DNA of 64,000 nucleotides from Mastigamoeba balamuthi (Eukaryota > Evosea > Mastigamoebida > Mastigamoebidae), in contig CACRSC010001918.1 of NCBI GenBank assembly GCA_902651635.1, positions 1 to 64,000 on the forward strand, given 5' to 3'. The translations under genes were made by a program, and so were the position numbers. Shown here one piece after another: positions 12,311-24,874 of this stretch. Numbering within the stretch: the stretch's first letter is position 1; every line of letters begins with the position of its first letter. Below the pieces are notes generated by a model. The model did not search any database. It saw only the letters and a list, made by a program, of their open reading frames with translations, and was not told the DNA's origin.

Positions 12311-13407
12311 CACAGCCGGAGGCAACAGCCTCACTTCCCTCTCCTGCATGGCCCAAGCGCACAGTGCACACTGCCCTGTCTGTACCACACAACCCCGTGC
12401 AGCAAACACATGCAAAAAACAAAAGACAAACAAAAGACACTACAAACACTGTTATCGTCACAAATACAGTACAACGTTTCGAATAATACAATACAGTCAT
12501 TCTAATCATTTCTTATAGTCTTATCCCTCTGGTGCTGTCTCAGGCGGTGCAGGAGCAGTTAAGGTCATTAAGTGGTGGTGTGCTACTGTGTGGTCTATCT
12601 GTTAAGATAGAACCAGTTTTGGTTTTTCTTGAAGATATACCTATCTAATCAATCCTATTATGGCACTTGAGCCAGTATTAGTTGTGTTCCCAGAAATCAA
12701 ATTCGTGAGTAGCTTCTGAGAGGTGATTAGTGGTTCAGACCTGTATTTGCACTTAAGAAAACACTGTCTTGTCATGCTTACGTTTTGAGTATTCTACCAT
12801 GAAGTAAGTTCCTTTGAAGCACTGCTTCTGTGATTGGCAGAGTAGAAAGATCAGTGCATCATCTTGCTCTTTGTTTGTTTTCCTTTTATGTCCAGAGCAC
12901 AGCCAGTCTTCAAGATCTGCCTGGCTAGACCAGCAGCATCTAGTCTTTCATGAGACTTAGTACTGTGAAGCTATCTTCACCCAATTTGTCCCTGGCCACC
13001 CTGCCAGGCACAGATTGCAGCATGGTCTGTATCTATAACATAAATAAAAGTCATGCAGCCAAGATTCACAGATGAGAATCTGGCATCATACAAGTGTTTT
13101 GAGAGGTATGTGTTTGTTATCTGGGAAGAACCTTTGGATCAATCTGAAAGAATGGACTGATTTGAGCTTCAGTAATGACACTGAACATTCACCAAGAGCT
13201 TACAGATGCATTTTGAAGTAGTTTCAATCAGTGGTCATTCACAAGATGAGATGCTTTGCTACTTACGACTGCCAATTTTTCCAGCACGGTCTGAGTATTC
13301 AGGACGAACACGAGCGGTAAAGAAACTCGGTCGATGGAGGGCTCGAAGGAGCTGCGGATACAGGACTATACCAGATGTGACTGCGTGGTATCTTATTTCT
13401 GTGCAGT
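12311..13407. other. Intergenic, no gene seen
   Basis: The base composition drops sharply from GC-rich coding sequence to AT-rich DNA just past the TAG at 12310. I see no convincing ORF, TIR or repeat here, only T-rich runs. Confidence 0.6.
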
Positions 13408-13479
13408 GGTCTCATGGTGTAGTGGCATCACATCGACTTGACGTGTCGAGGGTTCCAGGATCAATACCTGGTGGGACCA
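13408..13479 (+). tRNA. tRNA-Val(GAC)
   Basis: The 72-base cloverleaf folds by eye. Acceptor GGTCTCA pairs with TGGGACC (one G-T pair). D-stem GTG/CAC. Anticodon stem TCGAC/GTCGA with loop TTGACGT, so anticodon GAC (Val). T-stem CCAGG/CCTGG. Discriminator A, then a run of five T from 13480 as pol III terminator. The A-box TGGTGTAGTGG fits the consensus. The T-loop is ATCAATA, not TTCRANY, so the B-box is weak; it may be a diverged gene or a pseudogene. Confidence 0.8.
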
Positions 13480-13783
13480 TTTTTGCAACCCTCAGCCCCA
13501 ATTGCACCCTTAGATGAGATCTTGCCAATCTCGTTCATAGCGGTTGCATTATTGCCTGCGGCTGTGCAGTTCTCTGATGATCGGGCGCCTGGTGACTCAC
13601 TGCTGTCTCATCACTGAACCAAACGTGCACTTTTCGCGGACTTGTTTCTGGTTTATTTCCTCGCCGTTGCAGAGAAAAAGGTGCACAGTGAGAGCAGAGC
13701 GAAAACACACCCGCAGCACAACAACAACACACGACACACGACACACGCCACTGCGTCGAACAACAGCCAACCCACCGGCAGCG

Positions 13784-15972
13784 ATGACAACGTCTCTCCT
13801 CCTTTTCCTCGCCGCACTCGCCGCGGCCGCCCGTGCGCCCCCGCCCGCACCCCTTCCCACGCCCCCCGCTGCCGCCCGCTGCCTGTCTGCCTGTGCTATA
13901 CCCCTCTTTGGGCCGCCCCCCTCGTCAGCAGCCCCACACACCAGCGCCCCCTCCCCCGCAACGGCATTTTCCAACAGGGGCCCTCCTCCTCCTCCTCCTC
14001 CGCAGGGGCGAGCCTGGTGCCAGAGGTGCAGGGCTTCGGGTTCCTGCTGGGGTACCCGTGGACGAGGCAGGACTGCGCGGCGCGGACGACGACGTTCGGG
14101 TACACGGTCAGGGTCAAGAAGTGGTCGCCTGCGCCCCTCGAGTACGTCGTCGTCGGCGTCAGCAACCCCGCGTGGCCCGTCGTCAGCGGCCCCGCGCCCG
14201 CCTGGGACGCCCGCGCCAACCTCACGGGCCTCAAGTTCGAGTTCGACCCCCCGCTGCAGGTGCGCAGCCCCAACTTACAGTCCCCCCCTTTTGTTTTCTT
14301 CTTCTTTCTTTTCCAGATTGGTTTCGCGATTCGCCAAGGGTTGGTTGTGTTTCAATCGGGGCTCACCCCATCGGAACGGCGGCGGCGGCACCAGGCGGGC
14401 GAGGATAGGCTCATCAACTTCACGCTGGGCAAGGTGCTGTCTATGGCCGGCGGCCTCGCGGCGACGGGCGTGCAGAACGGCATCCGCGTGCCCTTCTTCA
14501 GCAACGACATGGGCCCCGCCGAGTTCATCGAGCTGCCCAAGGCACGCAAAACAGGAATTGGAAGCCCGAAAATATCTGCGAAATATCTAACGCCTGGGGC
14601 CTGATGCGACACCGCACGCACGCGCAGCCGCCGCACATGACCCTGCTGGCGCACGTCTTCGACTTCCCCGTGGCCCAGGGCCACAAGACCAACTACGACT
14701 TTGAGTGGGACTGCAGCAAAAAGAGGTGCGCCGACCTCAAGTTCGAGCCCGAGATCGTCAAGCCGGAGCTGGGGAGCGACAGGATCCCCGTCTACAACGA
14801 CTGCAGGCCCAGCAAGCCGCACTGCGTCACCGTGGGCTCCAACGAGTCCTTCAGCCAGTGGTTCCGGAGTGTGCCCGGCGTCAACAAGGTGTTCGACGTC
14901 AACATCACGCTCGACCTCGACAGCAACGGCACCTACACGTGCGCCCCCAAACAGCCCTCTGATGAGTCACCGGAGAATCTATGATGTCATATAGCGGATT
15001 TACTGACCCCCCGGGGTGGGAAATCTCGCGGAACGCAGCAAGTACGACAGGAACTTCTTCATCGCCGACGGCAAGGGCTACGGCAACGAGGGGTTCGGCG
15101 AGAGGTACATGGCGGGGTCCGCGTGCCGGTGCCAGGAGTACGGCACGCCCGACTGCAACTGCAGGCACAACTACGGGTTCTGCATGAAGATCAACACCGA
15201 GTTCGCGTACAAGGGCGGCGAGGTGCTCTTCTTCCAGGGCGACGACGACGTCTGGATGTTCATCAACAACCGCATGGTGCTCGACCTCGGCGGCGCGCAC
15301 CCGCCGATGAAGCACACGATCGACGTCGACGCGTCCGCGGCCGCGCTGGGCATCGCCGTGGGCAACACGTACCCGTTCGACATGTTCTACTGCGAGCGCC
15401 ACACGTACAACTCGGACTTCATGACGACGACCTCGATCGACCTCTACAACTGCGAGGGCGGCCGCGTCTGCGGCTGGTGCCGCGCCACGTGCGAGAAGCG
15501 GGGCTACGCGCGCGACTCGGACGGCGACGGCGTGCCCGACTGCCAGGACCTCTGCCCCCACGACCCCCACAAGCCCGCCCCGCTCTACTGCGGCTGCGGC
15601 GTCCCCGAGGGCACCTGCGGCCTCAGCTACGCCAACGTCACTGGCACGCCCTCCTCCTCGTCCTCGGGGACCCTCGACGAGCCCGAGAGCAGCAGCAGCA
15701 GCGTCGCCAGCGCAGGCGACAGCAGCAGCGCAGTCCCGTCGGCCAGCGAGCCCGCAGAGGCCAGCTCGAGTGTCGAGCGCTCGTCGGGACGCTCGGGCGC
15801 CCACGCGGTGTCGTCGTCGTCGTCGGGGGCGGCGCTGGGAAGCTCGGAGAGCAGCGAGGGCCCCGCGCACTCGTCGCACAGGCCCGTCGGGTCCACAGAG
15901 GCCTCGGGGGCGGGCTGCGCGGGCTGGGCCCCGCTGGCCCTCGCGGCAGCGGCTGCCTCGAGGCTGCTCTAA
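13784..15972 (+). CDS. Secreted fibro-slime domain surface protein, probably GPI-anchored
   Basis: A secreted protein with a fibro-slime (PA14-related) domain, a family known from Dictyostelium and some bacteria. ATG at 13784 opens a signal peptide (MTTSLLLFLAALAAAARA). Proposed introns: about 13829-14006, 14262-14394, 14541-14627 and 14937-15035. The domain is clear: KVFDVNITLDLDSNGTYT, then NFFIADGKGYGNEGFGE, YKGGEVLFFQGDDDVWMFIN, NRMVLDLGGAH, GNTYPFDMFYCERHTYNSDF. A Cys-rich stretch with DSDGDGVPDCQDLCPHD (thrombospondin-3/calcium-binding type) follows. Then comes a Ser/Glu-rich stalk and a hydrophobic C-terminus (APLALAAAAASRLL, TAA), as in GPI-anchored proteins. The third intron seems to start with GC (AAG|GCACGC). 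Likely role: extracellular matrix or adhesion (inference). Confidence 0.82.
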
Positions 15973-16158
15973 GAGAGGAGGAGCCCCCCAGAGACGGGGG
16001 GGGGGCCTGTGAAAGCACCTCAGGAATGAATGCAAAGAAGCAAAGCGTATCTCTTAGGACAGATACGCGTGTCGCTAAGAAATCGTGTAGATACAGAAAG
16101 ATACCGGAATCTGCCCTCTTTTTCGGCTCAGAGTGAATCTCTTGCGTTGCCCCCCAGC

Positions 16159-18205
16159 ATGTCGGACGACCGCTACCGCGAGAGGGACAGCCGCGACCGC
16201 GACGCCGGCCGCGACAGCAGGAGCAGGGACCGCGAGAGGGACCGCGAGCGCGAGACCCGCGACAGCCGCGACCGCTCGTCGCGCGACCGCGAGAGCCGCC
16301 CGCGCGACGCTGAGCGCGACGAGCGCAGCCGCGACCGCAGCCGCAGCCCCGCCAGGGACAGGGACAGGGACCGCGAGCGCGAGAGGGAGGGCAGGGAGGG
16401 CAGGAGCGACGACAGCGACCGCTCGATCTTCGTCGGCAACCTCGACACCTACGTCACCACCCGCGAGCTCGAGCGCCTCTTCAGCCGCAAGGGCCGCGTC
16501 ACCAAAGTCGGTGCGCGCTGGGAGGGCTGGGAACCACAAAGTCGCATCACTGGCGGCGAGCGCCTCGTCCGCCCCGCCACTCGCGCGCGCGCGCGCAAAA
16601 ATCTCAAAGATTGGGCGAATTGGGCGAATTTGAGCAAATTGAGCAAATTGGCAATTCAAAAACTCAATTCGATCGCGCAGACCTCAAGACGGGGTTCGCG
16701 TTCGTGTTCATGGAGAGCGGGCACCGCGAGGCCATCAGGGCGTTCGACGGCATGGAGTTTGGCGAGACGCGCCGCCCCATCCGCGTGGAGTTTGCGCGCG
16801 GCGACGGCATGACCAAGAAGTGCGCCACGCAACTCCACGTCACCTCACGTCACACCCCCTCGTCTCACGTCCCCCCCGCCGGCACAGGAGGGAGGACGAG
16901 AGGAGGCGCATGTCCGAGTCGGAGCCCAACGAGACGCTCTTTGTGGCCAACTTCGACCCCGTCCGCACGCGCGAGTCGGACCTCGAGCGCGTGTTCGAGA
17001 AGCACGGGCGCATCATCCGCGTGAGTGGGCTCCTTCGTCCTCGTCCCCCTGCCGCCTCACTGATGGTGGATGGCCTCGCTCTCTCTCTCTCTCTGTCTGG
17101 GTGATGTGGCGTCGCAGGTGTCGATCAAGAAGAACTTCGCCTTTGTGCAGTTCGAGAAGCTCGACGACGCCATGGCCGCGAGGCGCGCCCTCGACAAGTC
17201 CAGCGTACGCCCTTGATGGGGGGGAGGGGCTGCCACCCGCCACTCTGCTACTCTCTCGCACACTGGCCTGGGAGGCGCGGGGGTGTGGAGGGCCTCTGCG
17301 CGGTTTGTTTTGGGTCGCGCTTCGTTGATTGATTGGGGCCACGGGGGCTGCGGCCACGACCCCTCGTGCCCTGGAGGACCAGGAGGTGTGGTCTCTTCGG
17401 CACGCCATCTCTACACCGACACGGGCCAGCGCATGATTCTGTCGCCCCCGCCCTCTTCGTGCTGTGCCTGCGCCCTACACTCCTCTTCTACAGTTGAAGG
17501 ACGACTTGAAACCCACACCCACGCCTACACCTCCTACACTTCCTACGCCTCTTCACCTACGAACCGTGCCCGTGCCGCTTCATCCTCACTGGCCCCGCGC
17601 TGTCACCTCCCCCCGGGGGCTCGCCATCGATGCGATGCGGCCTGTCGGGACTCTTGGATGGGGTGGGCCTCCTGCTGACCCGATCGATCTCCTGGGCAGC
17701 TCGACGACCACGAGCTGACTGTCGAGTACGTCGCGCGCAAGTTCGAGCCCGGGCGCTACAGCTCGGGCGGCGGGGGGTCGGCCAGCAGCAGCAGGGACGA
17801 CTACAGGCCCGCGGCGTACGTGTGGGTGTGATGCGACTTTTCCCGTTCACTTCGCCTCCCCCCTCCATTTGTTTTTCGCTGCTGAGGATCTCGACGTTGT
17901 CGACTCTCTGCCCGTGCTTTTTCGCTCTGGGAATAACGCAGCCAGGGGGGCGAAAGGGTGGCTCGCCCACTGGGGGGTTTGTTGGGTCTTCCTTGCCTGC
18001 GATCTCCGCGCGAGAGAACGTCGGGCTGTTTAAATTCTGACCCCGTGGGATACTGTTGGGGGGCCGTTGCGATCTCAGGGGAATTGGGGGGTTTACATTT
18101 GATCTGACGTTCCACCGTCGGACATGCAGACGCGACCGCTCGCCCGACAGATCCCCGAGCCCGAGGCACAGCCCGCGCTACAGCCCCTACCGCCCGGGAC
18201 TCTGA
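16159..18205 (+). CDS. RS31-like SR splicing factor, two RRMs with N-terminal RD/RE repeats
   Basis: A serine/arginine-rich splicing factor of the type best known from plant RS31/RS40. Six exons: 16159-16510, 16681-16819, 16888-17020, 17118-17204, 17700-17821 and 18130-18205. An N-terminal RD/RE/RS-rich segment of about 90 residues precedes RRM1 (SIFVGNLDTYVTTRELERLF, then TGFAFVFMESGHREAIRAFD, RRPIRVEFARG). RRM2 follows (TLFVANFDPVRTRESDLERV, FAFVQFEKLDDAMAARRAL, DDHELTVEYVARKFEPGRY). The tail is RDRSPDRSPSPRHSPRYSPY and ends PGL with TGA. An RS-like region ahead of the RRMs is unusual for this subfamily. Expected to act in the nucleus in pre-mRNA splicing. The introns at 17205 and 17822 are long (495 and 308 bases) and could be regulated, as in other SR genes. 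Confidence 0.85.
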
Positions 18206-18685
18206 GTGGCCCGTGGAGAAAAGCCATGGCTTTGCCGTTGAATTTGCATCCCCACCCCGCGCTGTCTGTTGGCGCTGTTTGCCCCGAGGCGGCAGTGGCC
18301 GGCAGCGGGAATACACTCCTTCCTCGTTTTGCCCCGATCCGCGCGAGCGCCGGTAGAATGCCTGGCGAGAAAGAGGAGGTTCCCGAGCGAGCGATGCCGT
18401 TTTGGCATCTCTTCCCCGACGGTGTGCGGTGTGGGGAAATTCCCCGATTCATCGGCCCGCCAGGGGCAACCCCGGGCCGCGTTCTGCCCGTGCCCTCTTC
18501 CGGCCACCCCGCGAGTGGCAGACGCCGACCGCCCGCACGGCGCTCTGCGGGGGCCCCGGTGCCCGCCCCCCGCGTCGGTTGGGGAAGATTCATCCTCCCT
18601 CCTTTTTTCCGGATATTTCTCGCTGGGACAAACATTCACCCACCGGCCCCACAGTCCCGCCAGACACTCACACGCACCGGCGTCC

Positions 18686-21600
18686 ATGCGCGCTCACCTG
18701 GCGGCGGCCCTCTGCGCCTCGCTCGCGCTCGCCCTCCTGCAGGACACCGACGCGGGGCGCGAGAAGGCGGCGCTCTGCGCGCTGCTGGCGCTGGCAGGCG
18801 CAGGCGACAACCACTCGGCGGCCCTCTGCGCCGACGGCCGCGCGGCCGCCTGCCCGCAGCCGCTGGGCGCGCCCTGGGGCTGCTACGCGCGGTCGCCGGG
18901 CAACTACACCGTCTCCAGGCTGTGCGTGCTGCACCTTTTCCTCTCTCTGTGGCGTTTCTCTGCACCGCGTCGCTGTTCCCCGCTGCCTTTTTATTGTTTT
19001 TCCCCCCACTCTCGCTCTCTGTTCCTCTCTCTCTCCCACCCCCTCCTTGTGTTCGCCGCATACGGAGCGCCGTTGGGGGGTTTGAACCAATTTCCCCACA
19101 CGTCATTGCCGGGGATATTTCGCTCCTCCGCCCGCTCTGCCGGGGTGGCGGTGGCCGGGCCTCACAGCGCGGGGGCGCCCAGGAACATGACGGGCCTCGG
19201 CCTCAGGGGGACGCTGCCCAACATCTCCGCCCTCAAGAATCTGCGGTCGCTGTGCGATTCCCCCCCCCCCTCCCCCTCCCCCTCCCTCCCCCACGCAATG
19301 CCAGACATTTCCGTTGATATTCTGGCGGTTTTCTCGCCGCGCTCCCCTTGTCCCAAGCATCCCTCAGCGCGCACGCTCCGCGATATCCCGGCCTAACACG
19401 TCAGACGCAAATCTGCGTTTTCCCTCCCTCTCCCTCCCCCTTCTGCCACTCTGCCAGGAATGTGGAGTGGAACTTTCTGGAGGGGACCCTGCCCGACTAC
19501 CTGGCCAACTTTGCCTGCCTCACCTCGCTGTGCGCAGGCCACGCCGCGCATCGCGCAGCGCACGCGCCGCCTAACACGCCCGCCCCCCCCGGCGCAGGTC
19601 GATGGGCCACACGCGGCTGTCGGGGCAGATACCCAACCTGCAGCCCCTGGAGCGGCTCCTCACACTGTGCGCCAAGATCAACTGTTTATTTGGCCAATTC
19701 GTTCCCCTCCCCTCGGAGGTCTCGGGCGTCGCACAGCTCACTGACAGGCGCACCACCACAGGAGCCTGGCCAACAACAAGCACGCGGGGACGCTACCGCC
19801 GTGGCCCCCTATCATCCGCAACATGTGCGACGCGACGCGACGCGATGCGACGCGACAGGCCTCTGACGCCCTGTCTGGCCAACGCCTTGTGCAGATACCT
19901 GCAGTCCAACTACATCACGGGGACGATCCCGCAGCTGCCCGCCACCATCGAGAAGATGTGCGCCCCGCGCCCCCTGCGCCCCCGCTGGGAGGCGCGCCCC
20001 GACTGAGCGCCGCCCCTCGCAGATCTCTGATGGACAACGGGCTGACAGGGGAGATACAGGACCTGCGCTCGCTGCCCAAGCTGTCGTTCCTGTGCGCCCC
20101 CCAGCGCCTCCTCCTTCCCCCCCACCTCTCTCCCCCTCCTGCCTCGCGTTCCCTTGTTAACACAGCCTCCCGGGGGTGGGCCAACCCGCGTCCTCTCTGT
20201 GGCGGCCCCATCTCCCGCCCTCGGGATCACCAGGAACCTCAAGGGCAATCACTTAAGTTCGGGCGCCCTCTGTTACGGCCCACGGCTGTTATACCTGTGA
20301 GCCCCCCACGTGGGGCTGCGCTGCCCCCCGCCCACCAGCGTCCACGCCACGCCACGCCTCCCGGCCGCCCCTGACCCCTCTCCCCCCGCGCAGCAACGTC
20401 GCCCAGAACATGATCTCGGGGACGATACCGCCGATGCTGCCGACCCTCAAGACGCTGTGAGCGCTCGCTCGCCTCTGCAGTCGTCTGACAGCCCCCGTCC
20501 CCCCCTCTGCAGCGTGCTCAAGAACAACCTCATCGGGGGCACGCTGCCCCAGAACGCCAGCTTCTACCCGCCGGGCCTGCTGCTGTGCGTGGGGCCCTCT
20601 CTCTCTCTCTTCCCGTTTGCAGGGCTCCGTGGCTGACGGGGCGGCGCGTGGGGGGGATGGCAGCGACCTGCGCAACACGCTGGTGACGGGCGACGTGCCG
20701 GCGGCGCTCAACGCGTCGCTGTGCAACCTGACGAGCACGTGCATGTTCCTGGAGCCCCTGCGCGCGAGCCAGCAGCGCACGGACTGCATCGTCTCGATGC
20801 GCACAGACGGCAAGTGCGCCGTCTGCAGGCGCGGCACGTACTCGGCCACGGGCGCCCCGCCCTGCACGCGCTGCCCGGCCGACAGGTACTCGTCTGCGGG
20901 CGCCACGCGCTGCCTGGGCACGTGCGCCCCGGGCTCGTACGCGACGGGCGTCGGCTGCAGCCCCTGCGTGCGCGGGGGCAACGGGAGCGCGTGCATGCGG
21001 TGCGCCGCGGGGTTCGTGTGGAACTGGACCGACGACGGGGGCCGCTGCTTCGAGTGCGGCCGCGGCTACACGAGCGACGGCAACGAGACCTGCCTCAGGC
21101 TCGGCGGCACCAGCGGCGAGGAGGGGCAGAGCGGGCCCCACTGGATCGCGCCGCTGATCGCCGCCGGGGCGTCGGCACTGGCCGGCGTCCTGCTGGTGCT
21201 CAGCGCCATCGTCATCATCGCCTACAGAAAGTGCGTTCACTGGGCCGCAAATATCTGGGGAGGGGATACGCCAGATTTCCTGAGGATGCCTGCGTTGCGT
21301 CATGCGTTTGGATTCGCGTATACATTCCGGGAAAATGCCTGCGTTGAGTCACGCTTGTCATTTTGCATATTGTTACTCACAGAGAGACTCACACACACAC
21401 ACACACACACACGAGCAGTAGGCGGAAGGTCGTGCTGCTGCAGAAGGGGGAGCTGGGGCTGCCGGGGCACCTGCCGCTCGAGGCCGTGCCGGTGACGCCG
21501 GACAACGACGTGACGTCGCTGTCGCTCTCGGTGTCGACGACGGCGTCGGCGACTGCGTCGGCGGAGGAGCTCGCCAAGTCGAGCTCGTTCACCGAGATGA

Positions 21601-23217
21601 CCGCGCAGTCGCTGTGGTCCGCGCGCCCGGCGGTGCTCAACTTCGGCCTCGCGGGCGACCAGGCCGACATTGGCCAGGAGATCTCGCAGGACGTCGTGCT
21701 CAGCAACCGCGAGCGGCGGCCCATACACTTCAGCGTCGAGGTCCCCACGAGCAACAAGTTCGCCATGCGCGCGGTGCCCTGCGAGGGCAGGATACGGCCC
21801 GGCGAGAGCGCGCGCGTGGCCGTGTCGATTGTGCTGCACTGCACGACGTCGGTCAGCGAGCAGGTGGCGGTGCGCGTCTCGCGCAGCATCGTCGTCAACT
21901 CGGAGGGCTACTCGACGACGCCCAAGCGCGACTGCCGCATGCTGGCCGTGTCGCTCGAGGGCAAGCTGAGCGCGCGCGTCGACTACGACGAGATCGTGCT
22001 CAAGGACATCATCGGGCAGGGCAGCTTCGGCGTCGTCTACAAGGGCGTCTGGCGCGGCAACGTCGTCGCCGTGAAGCAGGTCGTCAGCAACGCCTGCTAC
22101 GACTTCAAGGAGCTGCGGCACGAGGCCGACATCATGGAGTCGGTGCGCTCGCCCTACGTCGTCAAGTTCATCGGCGCCGCCTTCGTTCCCGGCAAGTCGT
22201 GCATCCTCACAGAGTACCTGCCGCTCGGGAACCTGCGCTCCGTGGCCAAACGCTACAAGCTCTCGGCAACCTACAAGCTCCACGCGCTCCACAACGTCGC
22301 CCGAGGCACGGCACAGCCCCCCGCTCGCTGCCCCGCAGATAGCGGTCTAACTGCGAGCCGTTTTTCAGGGATGAAGTTCCTGCACGACTCGAATATACTC
22401 CACCGCGACCTCAAGCCCGACAACGTGCTGGTCGCCGCCCTCTCGACGACGTGCGATGCCGTGTGCAAGTAAGTCTCTGCTCTTGCGGGAGAAGCGTGTT
22501 TCTCACCTTTGCGGGCCGCCAGGATCACCGACTTTGGGACGTCGCGCGAGGTCAGCAACGAGGCGTCGGTCATTGAGATGACGACCAAAATCGGGACACC
22601 CATCTTTATGGCCCCTGAGGTGCTCTCCGGGGGCTCTAAGTATGCAAAGTCTGCCGATGTTTACAGGTGCCTGCCTACCTGCCGCCACATCACATCCGAC
22701 ACGCCTGCTGACACAAAAAATCCCCTACAGCTTCGCGATGCTTACTTACGAACTGCTGTTCGAGCACAGCCCCTACACAGAAAAGACCTTCGAAACACAG
22801 TTTGGTAAGCCCCGACCATCACCCACATGGGTCACCTTCCCTCACTAACGCAAAACAGCCTTGGCACAGTACGTCGTGAACGGCCATCGCCCTGTGATAC
22901 CGGACTCGTGCACAGGCGACATACGCGATATCCTCTTGTGCTGCTGGCAAAGAAACCCTGAACAGCGCCCAAGTGAGTGCCGTTGCTTGCAACACACAGA
23001 GACGTTTTCTGACGTTTCCGCAACAGCGTTTGAGCAGCTCGAGAGTCTGATACACGATATGCGCCTGACATGCAACGACGATGGGATGGAGCAGCCTGCA
23101 CGCACGGAGCAGAAGCGCGACCCTGACGACGAGGATGATTTGTGTCCACGTTCCCAACAGGCGAGTGCTCGTGACCGAAGTCCCGTGCAGGCACACCATG
23201 GAAGTTTCACTGCGTAG
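18686..23217 (+). CDS. LRR receptor-like TKL protein kinase with GCC stalk and MSP-like domain
   Basis: A transmembrane receptor kinase. Signal peptide (MRAHLAAALCASLALALLQD), then ten leucine-rich repeats, each on its own exon, joined by phase-2 introns at the same place in the repeat (examples: NMTGLGLRGTLPNISAL, YLQSNYITGTIPQLP, DLRNTLVTGDVPAAL). Next a Cys-rich GCC2/GCC3-like stalk (CAVCRRGTYSATGAPPCTRC) and one membrane span (IAPLIAAGASALAGVLLVLS). The cytoplasmic side has an MSP-like beta domain (VLNFGLAGDQADIGQEISQD) and a TKL kinase: IGQGSFGVVYKG, VAVKQ, HRDLKPDN, DFGTS, FMAPEV. Catalytic residues are intact. It ends in TAG. The layout recalls transmembrane kinases of Entamoeba and other amoebozoans. 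One intron carries the motif shared with the RNF123-like gene. Confidence 0.88.
21286..21351. repeat. Two copies of the shared intronic motif ATGCCTGCGTTGCGTCA
   Basis: Copies at 21286-21302 (GCGTCA) and 21335-21351 (GAGTCA, one change) lie in the intron after the membrane span of the receptor kinase. They match, inverted, the three copies in the RNF123-like gene. A (CA)n run follows at about 21390-21412. Confidence 0.8.
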
Positions 23218-24874
23218 AGGTGAAAGTTCAGCCAGAACAGTTCACTTTACACATTTTTGTATTTGAGATAATCTCTAAACGAAGTTTTCCTCTCACTTAA
23301 ACCTGTTTGCATTGTGTTCACACAATTCATGGGTATTGTATGGTTCAATCAAAAGAACCATTATTTATTAATTTATGTTTTTTTGTGACAACTACTGGGT
23401 ACTTATGAGTAATATGGACGTCATGAATCTAATGAGGTTCGAGCCAAAAATAGAGAGTGCATGAGCCCACTCCTGCATGATTTTGTGGACTCAAGGACAT
23501 TATTTATGGGGTGCTTAAGCCCTGTAAAGGATCTTGTTGTCAATGGTGAAAGTGAGATGAACTAGGTGGCCATACTTGAGGAAGTTGACTGAATTGAGCC
23601 AGGTAGTTGCCTTCTTGAGGGGCATCAGCCATTTGAGTGCTTTTTCCTGTAGCATTTCTTTTTTTCACCCTGAGCTGACAGTTCATCCACCTTGCCCTGG
23701 CATGCCAGATCAGGCACTGGTTGTGGGAAAAGAACTTCATGCTCAGGAACAGCACACTCTGTGAACTCTATAACGGTCCTCCATAAAGACCAGGAATGTG
23801 CCATTTTTGGTGGGCATTAAAGGCAGAGAAATAAAGTGTGCAAGTCTACAAATAAGAGAAAGGGGACTGGTCTCATGGTACAGTTGATTTTGGGTTCGAA
23901 TCTCAACAAAGGGAAGAACCACAATAGATTTGATGGATCAGATAGCAGGGGGATACTGTCTGTGTACAGTGTTTTGTATGTTGAACAGTAATTGAGTGAG
24001 ATTCTTTGCAGTGACAAGTGGCAACGTATCTGCAGTGATACAGGCATAAAAATTCATCATTACATGGTTTACCCTTCTACTCTTAGGTCTGCCCTTTACA
24101 CTAAATTTCTAATGAAAATTGGCCTGTACACACATACAGTCCTGGTAAAGAGTCCCTTATCCCAGAAATATTGTACTAAAAAGTGTGATTGGCGAATTCT
24201 ATCAGATAATTTATGATTACTGATAATTTAGAAGACAATTTTGAAATCTGAGGACAATTTTAGAAATTGATTCTTCTAAAAGAAATGCTCATTGTTGTGG
24301 TTCCTGCAGCTTCATGAGCTTGGCTCCAAGCTCGGACCTAGTACTGCTGCAAAGCTCATAGAGTGCTTTCCCATCCTACTGTGAAGAAGTGATTTAACTT
24401 CTAGGGAAAGATTCATGCAACAGATGCTCTTAGTCTGATAGCCCTTGTAAACCACATGAGCTGAAGATAAGATAATTGGTCAGACTGCCCTGCATCCTCC
24501 TAAGACTCTTTTGCAGCTCATTCTAAGAAGGTAAGAAGAATAGATGTCTTTCTTACTCTTCAGACATTCCATCTGCAGATGCAAGCAGCAGGCCTGCCTG
24601 CTTCCCAGATCTGAACCAACTGATAATGAGTGAGCTCCTTCTCAAGAGTTGAGTGGTCCTATGCAGGCCTCGAACTGTCAAAGGTCTAGTCAGGTGCATC
24701 AAATATTTGAAAAGAACTACCTGTCAGGTTTTCCAGAACTATGTTTCCTTCATGAATTCATTCTGAAACATGTACTTGGAATAGAAAGGAACTTATCTTG
24801 TTACTAGAATGAAAGAACGGACCAAGTGCTGAACCTGATCTGAGTGATACACAAGTTCAGCTAAGAATTAATTA
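23218..24874. other. AT-rich intergenic DNA
   Basis: No convincing coding sequence on either strand. A tRNA-like remnant lies at 23869-23906. The rest shows no TIR or tandem array that I can make out. Confidence 0.55.
23869..23906 (+). other. tRNA-like remnant lacking the anticodon arm
   Basis: GGTCTCATGGT matches the 5' end of the tRNA-Val at 13408. It is followed directly by a perfect T-arm (TTGGG TTCGAAT CTCAA). The A-box TGGTACAGTTG and a near-consensus B-box are only 6 bases apart, so the anticodon arm is missing, and the 3' acceptor strand does not pair. Read as a deleted tRNA pseudogene or a SINE scrap. Confidence 0.4.
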
